In this document: one piece after another, positions 4,921 to 8,792 of the stretch
Layout of the letters: the number at the start of each line of letters is the position of its first letter
Position numbering within the stretch: the first letter of the stretch is position 1
Assembly (NCBI GenBank): GCA_013334845.1
Contig: JAAXWV010000051.1
Coordinates: 1 to 8,792, forward strand
DNA from: Candidatus Roizmanbacteria bacterium
GTDB taxonomy: Bacteria; Patescibacteriota; Microgenomatia; UBA1406; GWC2-37-13
Direction of reading: 5' to 3'
DNA: 8,792 bases
Translations under genes and position numbers: made by a program
The notes under the pieces: generated by a model
Told to the model about the DNA's origin: nothing
The model's database searches: none
Seen by the model: only the letters and a program-made list of their open reading frames with translations

Positions 4921-7631
4921 AAAAGCAGCACTTACTATCTATAAGTCTCTTTTGTTTTCTATTCGGCTGCTTAATGTTGGTTGCCCCGAATGTTTTGGCT
5001 CAAGTTTGTACGGGTAGTGGCTCATATACAGAGACAACTTACGATTGTGAATCAGTCCCTGTCATAAAATATTGTGTAAGTAGTTCCACAACAAATACTA
5101 CAAGTGCATCATGTTCATGGCATAATGGCAATTGTGAGCATATATCATCCAAGACTAATAGAGTTTGGTCTTGCCAGGCTGACTATAGCTGTCAACAGGA
5201 TTCTGATGCAGGTAGAGAAATATACTCTTCATCTGGCTGTTCAGTAAAATCTTGTATCAATGCAGGATGTATGGCATATGGCTGTGCAAATGGGTATGCA
5301 TACTACTATGGAGGTGGATGCTCAGCAGGAGATGGATGTTATGCTAATTCTTCATGCAATGTGACCCCAACTTTTACGCCAACACCAACTCCAACTATTC
5401 CCGTTGCGACTATCGGACCAACTACCATCCCTTCAGTCACTCCTACGCCAACAATACCAAGCTGTATTAATTTATATGACAAAAACAGATCTTACGAAGA
5501 CTGTGGTACCTGTCACGCATGTAACAATGGCGGGGATTCCAGCTGTTGCTGCGATGATTACGGTGTTGATGGTTTTGGCCATGGGTGCTGTTCCAGAAAA
5601 ACGGTAAGTCAATGCACGGCACCAACAGCTACTCCGATGCCTGTAGGTAATTGTCCATCCGCTTCGGAATACTGTGACACCTGGTCTTCGCCCGGAAGTC
5701 CTTTCTGTGTGCAAAAACAATACGATGCTGCTAACGCATGTAATACGCTCTATATTCAAGGTGGAACTTGTTGTGGCACCCAAGGAGGGAGCGGAGGCGG
5801 GTGTGGAGCTGCATGTTCGCTCAGTAATCAATGTACAGGAGACGCAAGCTGGTGTAATGGCGGGCACTGCGATGGATCAGCCTGTCGAGGAGGACCTGTA
5901 GAACGTGGCCTCCGATGTGACCAATTTTATGCAACATCGTGGAACGGATATTGTCCTGACGGTAACTGTTGGAATTGCTATAGAGGATGTGGAGACGAAC
6001 GGCTTACGGGTGCGCAGTATCTCGATACTTTTACCTCAATGTATGATGGAGGGACGTCCGTGTCGGCAATATCGTATGCAGATTATCTCAATGGCCGCCC
6101 CATACCGAGTATCTCTTTAAACGATAATTTATACTGGAGGCTGAGAAACAATGGAATAATCACAAACTGTCCATTAACTCAGACGGTGAGCGGGTATTCT
6201 GCAATATCCGAGACACAATTTTTGCAAAATGTAGCTGATAACGTAGGTCCAATGAACGGTAAAATTTCAATCGGAACGGTAAAAGACGACATGTTGATTT
6301 GGGATATACGTGCTGGTCAAATCATCAATTTCGTTCCTCTCACCGGGCTTTATTACGATCCAGGTCAATATTATTTTTCTGCTCCCCTCAATTCAGGGGT
6401 TCAGAACTTTATACTCCAAGCAACCAACAATGCGCCAAGTTGTTCAGATGTTCCTGATCTTGATTCAAATCCATGCATAATCAAACTCATGGTAGCGACT
6501 CCTACACCTACACCCACTCCAACACCAACTCCCTACCCGACAGTACATATAGCGGGCAACTTAATACTCAAAACGGGATCAGATACAAATGCATGTCATG
6601 CCGCTACTTCTTCAAGTCCTATACCAATGGCAGGGATCTCACTTGTTCCTGATAGGCCCATCTGTATTACAACGGCATGCGCCCCTTCGCCAAACGCAGC
6701 GAACGCTACGAGTTATGGGTGCAACGTGCGATTTGATAACGTTGGCTGTATATCTAGAGGCGCAACACCTGCACTCAATCAACCCTTTACTCTTACTGCC
6801 CGGTCTTTAGACTTCGGCGACGGTATCTGGTCGACATCAGCGTGCGTACCCCCTTCTTCCAAGTCAATTGGCGTGTCGGGAAACGATTCAACCACGAATG
6901 ATGTAGTTTTCGACTATAGCGCTACCCCATGGGTAAAACTCAACAGCGCCTCGTTTACTCACGTTGTATCAAATATATTTGAAAATATTCCTCCGATCCT
7001 TGCAACACCCTACGACGCTACGGATAATACAAGTACTCAATTTATAATTAACTCAGCCGGAGTATCACTTGGTACTGACGTAGGAAGTCATAGCTTCTTT
7101 TCCACCTCAAATTGGTACAGTATCAACTATTCGCCGGTCTTTGCGCTCACTCCTTCGACATATGACAGCTATGTACGTTCACGGAAAAAACACACCGTTA
7201 TTGCCGGCCTTAATGAAATTAACCGGGGGGGGATATATATCATAAAACGCGACGTCACATTTTCCAGCGCATCGGCTGTACGCTTTACTTCACCAACGGT
7301 ATTGATTGTTGAAGGAAAAGCAACATTTACAGGTGCAAGTTTTACTCCAGGAGTCGCTGTTGCGATAATTTCCACGGATACCATGAGCTTTGACACGGGA
7401 ATTCAGGAAGCAAAAGGCATATTTGTGGCGCCTGTAATAGATACCGGCACAACTACTAACCAGGGGTTGAAAATTACCGGCAATCTTATAGCGAGCACTT
7501 CACTTACAAATGGAAGACTGTGGGGGGATAATACAAAACCAAGTCTCTATGTAGTAGCAGATCAAACAATGTATCTGGACTTGCTGCCCTACTTATCAAC
7601 TGCTACTTATGATTGGATAAAGTTAAAGTAG
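4917..7631 (+). CDS. Large secreted Cys-rich, Thr-Pro-linker surface protein, Microgenomates-type C-terminal domain
   Basis: A 904-residue exported protein. Residues 1-28 form a Sec signal peptide (K2-K3, hydrophobic core 6-22, V-L-A before a probable cut at 28/29). A first Cys-rich block (31-147, 14 Cys) is followed by a Thr-Pro linker (150-181). A second, denser Cys-rich block (183-358, 27 Cys) includes C210-C211-C212, C224-C225 and C285-C286. Residues 360-525 form a Cys-poor beta-type region. A second linker of Thr-Pro dipeptides lies at 528-541. The C-terminal half starts with an Ig/carboxypeptidase-regulatory-like stretch (542-668) and ends with a Gly/Ser/Thr-rich beta region (670-904) containing G771-G772-I-Y and successive short strands ending in small loops. 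I recognise this last arrangement from many uncharacterised Microgenomates surface proteins; that is recall, not a search. No LPxTG motif or C-terminal membrane anchor is present. L15-F16-G17-C18 resembles a lipobox but sits mid-core, so lipoprotein processing is unlikely. Likely an adhesin or surface-layer component whose cysteines are disulfide-bonded outside the cell. Confidence 0.82.
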   Translation: MKKQHLLSISLFCFLFGCLMLVAPNVLAQVCTGSGSYTETTYDCESVPVIKYCVSSSTTNTTSASCSWHNGNCEHISSKTNRVWSCQADYSCQQDSDAGREIYSSSGCSVKSCINAGCMAYGCANGYAYYYGGGCSAGDGCYANSSCNVTPTFTPTPTPTIPVATIGPTTIPSVTPTPTIPSCINLYDKNRSYEDCGTCHACNNGGDSSCCCDDYGVDGFGHGCCSRKTVSQCTAPTATPMPVGNCPSASEYCDTWSSPGSPFCVQKQYDAANACNTLYIQGGTCCGTQGGSGGGCGAACSLSNQCTGDASWCNGGHCDGSACRGGPVERGLRCDQFYATSWNGYCPDGNCWNCYRGCGDERLTGAQYLDTFTSMYDGGTSVSAISYADYLNGRPIPSISLNDNLYWRLRNNGIITNCPLTQTVSGYSAISETQFLQNVADNVGPMNGKISIGTVKDDMLIWDIRAGQIINFVPLTGLYYDPGQYYFSAPLNSGVQNFILQATNNAPSCSDVPDLDSNPCIIKLMVATPTPTPTPTPTPYPTVHIAGNLILKTGSDTNACHAATSSSPIPMAGISLVPDRPICITTACAPSPNAANATSYGCNVRFDNVGCISRGATPALNQPFTLTARSLDFGDGIWSTSACVPPSSKSIGVSGNDSTTNDVVFDYSATPWVKLNSASFTHVVSNIFENIPPILATPYDATDNTSTQFIINSAGVSLGTDVGSHSFFSTSNWYSINYSPVFALTPSTYDSYVRSRKKHTVIAGLNEINRGGIYIIKRDVTFSSASAVRFTSPTVLIVEGKATFTGASFTPGVAVAIISTDTMSFDTGIQEAKGIFVAPVIDTGTTTNQGLKITGNLIASTSLTNGRLWGDNTKPSLYVVADQTMYLDLLPYLSTATYDWIKLK
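5364..5459 (+). repeat. Thr-Pro linker coding repeat 1
   Basis: Degenerate ACN-CCN codon pairs encode residues 150-181 of the secreted Cys-rich protein, separating its two Cys-rich blocks. The Thr-Pro runs at either end (150-162 and 175-181) are interrupted by a Val/Ile/Gly-containing piece. Such linkers are extended, protease-resistant and often O-glycosylated in other bacteria; glycosylation here is inference. Confidence 0.7.
6498..6539 (+). repeat. Thr-Pro linker coding repeat 2
   Basis: Six consecutive Thr-Pro dipeptides (residues 528-539) followed by Tyr-Pro, encoded by varied codons (ACT/ACA/ACC with CCT/CCC/CCA). It separates the Cys-poor middle region from the C-terminal half. The synonymous variety argues against a very recent slippage expansion. 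Confidence 0.75.
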
Positions 7632-7632
7632 C

Positions 7633-7657
7633 AGCTAGGATTCATTAGATTCTAGCT
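7633..7657. terminator. Small hairpin across the convergent stop codons, possible bidirectional terminator
   Basis: AGCTAGGA (7633-7640) pairs with TTCTAGCT (7650-7657) with one G-U pair, and can extend inward by T7641-A7649 and a wobble pair, leaving a 5-base loop. It fills the 13-base gap between the secreted-protein stop (7629-7631) and the reverse-strand permease stop (7645-7647). The flank read on the reverse strand (CTACTTTAACTTTATCC) is moderately T-rich; the forward flank is not. The stem is AT-rich and short, so terminator activity is plausible on the reverse strand and weak on the forward. Confidence 0.35.
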
Positions 7658-8442
7658 CCGGTAAGATTGCCGCTTTCATAGTGCTTCATGCCGAGGCGAA
7701 GTACCACTACGGCAAGCACTGTCCAGACAACTGCAAGAAAGGAAATGATCCCTATTTTAACGATACTTACCTCCTTTACCGCCTCCACAGGAAGGCCGGC
7801 AATTGCCAGCGAGGGGAGAACGAATAGAAATATGACGCGAGTGGCTCCCTGGAAAACACCTGATGGGTACATACTCGGGGCAAACATGACCTCAAAAATA
7901 CTACTTCCCAGCTCGACTCCGCTGGAAATGAAAAAGGTGATGCACGAGGCGATGAGAAGAAAATTTACGAGGATAATGGTGGCAGGAATCATGAGAAAGA
8001 CAAAAAATAAGATTTGAAGAAGGGTAAGATGGGCTCCCAATATAAAAATAGGGAATAATATAGCCCCAAATATGAGGTCGCCGAATGCTGAGGTGCGCAT
8101 ACTGAGGGTGAGGATGCGAAAATAGACGCTGCGCGGAGAGAGTAATAGCGAGTCAAACTGTCCAGTGGTAATACTATGAGGAAGTTCAGCCGCTCCCGCA
8201 AAAAAGGTAAAGACAATGCCATAGGTAATACCTGAAATGCATTGGAGACCGATGACATCGACACTTCTCCACCCGTTGATCGTGCCAAACATATGAAGGA
8301 AGAAAAACCATATCAGGACAAAAACGAAGTCATTGAGCACCATCCCTATGGTCTGAGTAATAAAAGAGAGACGTAGCTCGGCCGCGGAAAGGAAGTTGAA
8401 TTTGATAAGCTCGTACATGACGCGAAGTTCTGAGAAAAACAT
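7645..8442 (-). CDS. ABC-2 type exporter permease (COG3694-like)
   Basis: A 265-residue integral membrane protein with about six hydrophobic segments (near 28-50, 65-83, 118-138, 143-172, 203-218 and 228-250), the usual size and layout of the COG3694 permease family (Pfam ABC2_membrane_6). The cytoplasmic loop after TM2 carries the typical I91-T-T-G94-Q-F-D97-S-L-L-L-S-P103-R motif before TM3. In this family the protein pairs with a COG4587 permease and a COG4586 ATPase to form an exporter; substrates are mostly unknown. GGAGG (reverse strand, within 8451-8456) lies 8 bases before the ATG and inside the last codons of the upstream gene, so the two are in one operon and translation is probably coupled. 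The gene converges on the surface-protein cassette; no functional link is shown. Family assignment is good, substrate unknown. Confidence 0.87.
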   Translation of the reverse strand: MFFSELRVMYELIKFNFLSAAELRLSFITQTIGMVLNDFVFVLIWFFFLHMFGTINGWRSVDVIGLQCISGITYGIVFTFFAGAAELPHSITTGQFDSLLLSPRSVYFRILTLSMRTSAFGDLIFGAILFPIFILGAHLTLLQILFFVFLMIPATIILVNFLLIASCITFFISSGVELGSSIFEVMFAPSMYPSGVFQGATRVIFLFVLPSLAIAGLPVEAVKEVSIVKIGIISFLAVVWTVLAVVVLRLGMKHYESGNLTGARI

Positions 8443-8447
8443 GGCTG

Positions 8448-8792
8448 TTATCCTCCGTTTATTGAAACTTTTGACTGTATTTTTTTAAACATAAACATGA
8501 CTATATAGAATAATACACCGATCCAGATGAGCTGAATGAGCACAAAAGAAAGCCATTGAGAGGGAAAAGAGGGATTAAACATCTGCGTGGCAAACATAGG
8601 AGCGCCAAAGGGCGCGAGGCTGGCTACTTTTTGAAATGCTTCGGGCATAAGGGCGACGGGAATATAGGCACCGCCCAATAAAAGAACCGATTTGTCGACA
8701 ATCCAGAAAAAAGCCATCGTATCGTTCATCCAGAGAGCCGGAAGTGCTATAACAATATAGAGACCGGCCGAGACGAGGGTGCCGCCTACGAT
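8448..8792 (-). CDS. ABC-2 type exporter permease, C-terminal part (COG4587-like), cut by window edge
   Basis: The reverse-strand frame stays open from the TAA at 8448-8450 to the window edge, giving 114 visible residues. The methionine at 8727-8729 is internal: 21 further in-frame codons precede it, and the visible part is only the C-terminal half of a normal permease of about 260 residues. It shows two clear hydrophobic segments, a G-G-A-Y-I-P-V-A-L-M-P stretch resembling the family's 'SGxxxPxxxLP' turn, a short amphipathic part, then a last membrane helix, a basic K-K-I-Q-S-K tail and a terminal I-N-G-G. COG4587 proteins commonly end in a similar Gly-Gly tail. Partner position next to the COG3694-like gene supports the call. 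The ATPase gene is expected further upstream, outside the window. Confidence 0.75.
   Translation of the reverse strand: MVGGTLVSAGLYIVIALPALWMNDTMAFFWIVDKSVLLLGGAYIPVALMPEAFQKVASLAPFGAPMFATQMFNPSFPSQWLSFVLIQLIWIGVLFYIVMFMFKKIQSKVSINGG

Noticed and set aside
4959..4970. Lipobox-like L-F-G-C in the signal peptide of the secreted protein
   Set aside because: Phe at the second position is atypical and the hydrophobic core continues past the Cys to a better signal peptidase I site at V-L-A.
5502..5516. C-x-x-C-H heme c motif (C196 to H200) in the secreted protein
   Set aside because: It is a single copy inside a region with dozens of cysteines, where chance matches are expected, and nothing nearby suggests cytochrome maturation or electron transfer.
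5472..5867. Reverse-strand open frame of 131 codons inside the Cys-rich gene
   Set aside because: It arises opposite the Cys/Gly-rich codons, has no ribosome binding site context or recognisable domain, and the forward frame is strongly supported.

Overview
The window looks like a chromosomal fragment from a Patescibacteria/CPR-type bacterium, most like the Microgenomates branch. This rests on three things. The first is the long secreted Cys-rich protein with Thr-Pro linkers and a C-terminal domain of a kind I recognise from that group. The second is the poorly characterised neighbouring genes. The third is short palindromic intergenic repeats. The genetic code looks standard: TGA is used as a stop at 4918-4920 and Trp is TGG. 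The taxonomic call comes from recognising protein style, not from a marker gene.

Left block (1-2297). Two tightly spaced forward genes encode a divergent NRAMP-type divalent metal transporter (123-1379) and a divergent DUF62 protein, the S-adenosylmethionine hydroxide adenosyltransferase family (1383-2204), with only 3 bases between them. Both have substitutions in their family's hallmark residues. The pair is bracketed by two short palindromic elements that share the same ends (51-77 and 2260-2297). A strong GC-rich hairpin (2217-2259) directly follows the second gene.

Middle block (2298-7631). After a non-coding stretch of roughly 300 bases come three forward genes of unknown function. The first is a membrane-anchored protein with a long cytoplasmic N-terminus and an exposed C-terminal domain. 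The second is a small protein with an N-terminal anchor. The third overlaps it by ATGA and is a 904-residue secreted protein with about 41 cysteines in its first 360 mature residues, two Thr-Pro linkers and a beta-rich C-terminal half. All three point outward from the membrane, so this is probably a cell-surface cassette. Most of the block is visibly more AT-rich than the genes on either side. It is the least explained part of the window.

Right block (7645-8792). Two reverse-strand genes encode the paired permeases of an ABC-2 type exporter (COG3694-like and COG4587-like). The second runs off the window edge, and an ATPase gene is expected beyond it. The block converges on the surface cassette with a 13-base gap covered by a small hairpin that could stop transcription from both sides.

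No rRNA, tRNA, CRISPR array, transposase or plasmid origin was seen.
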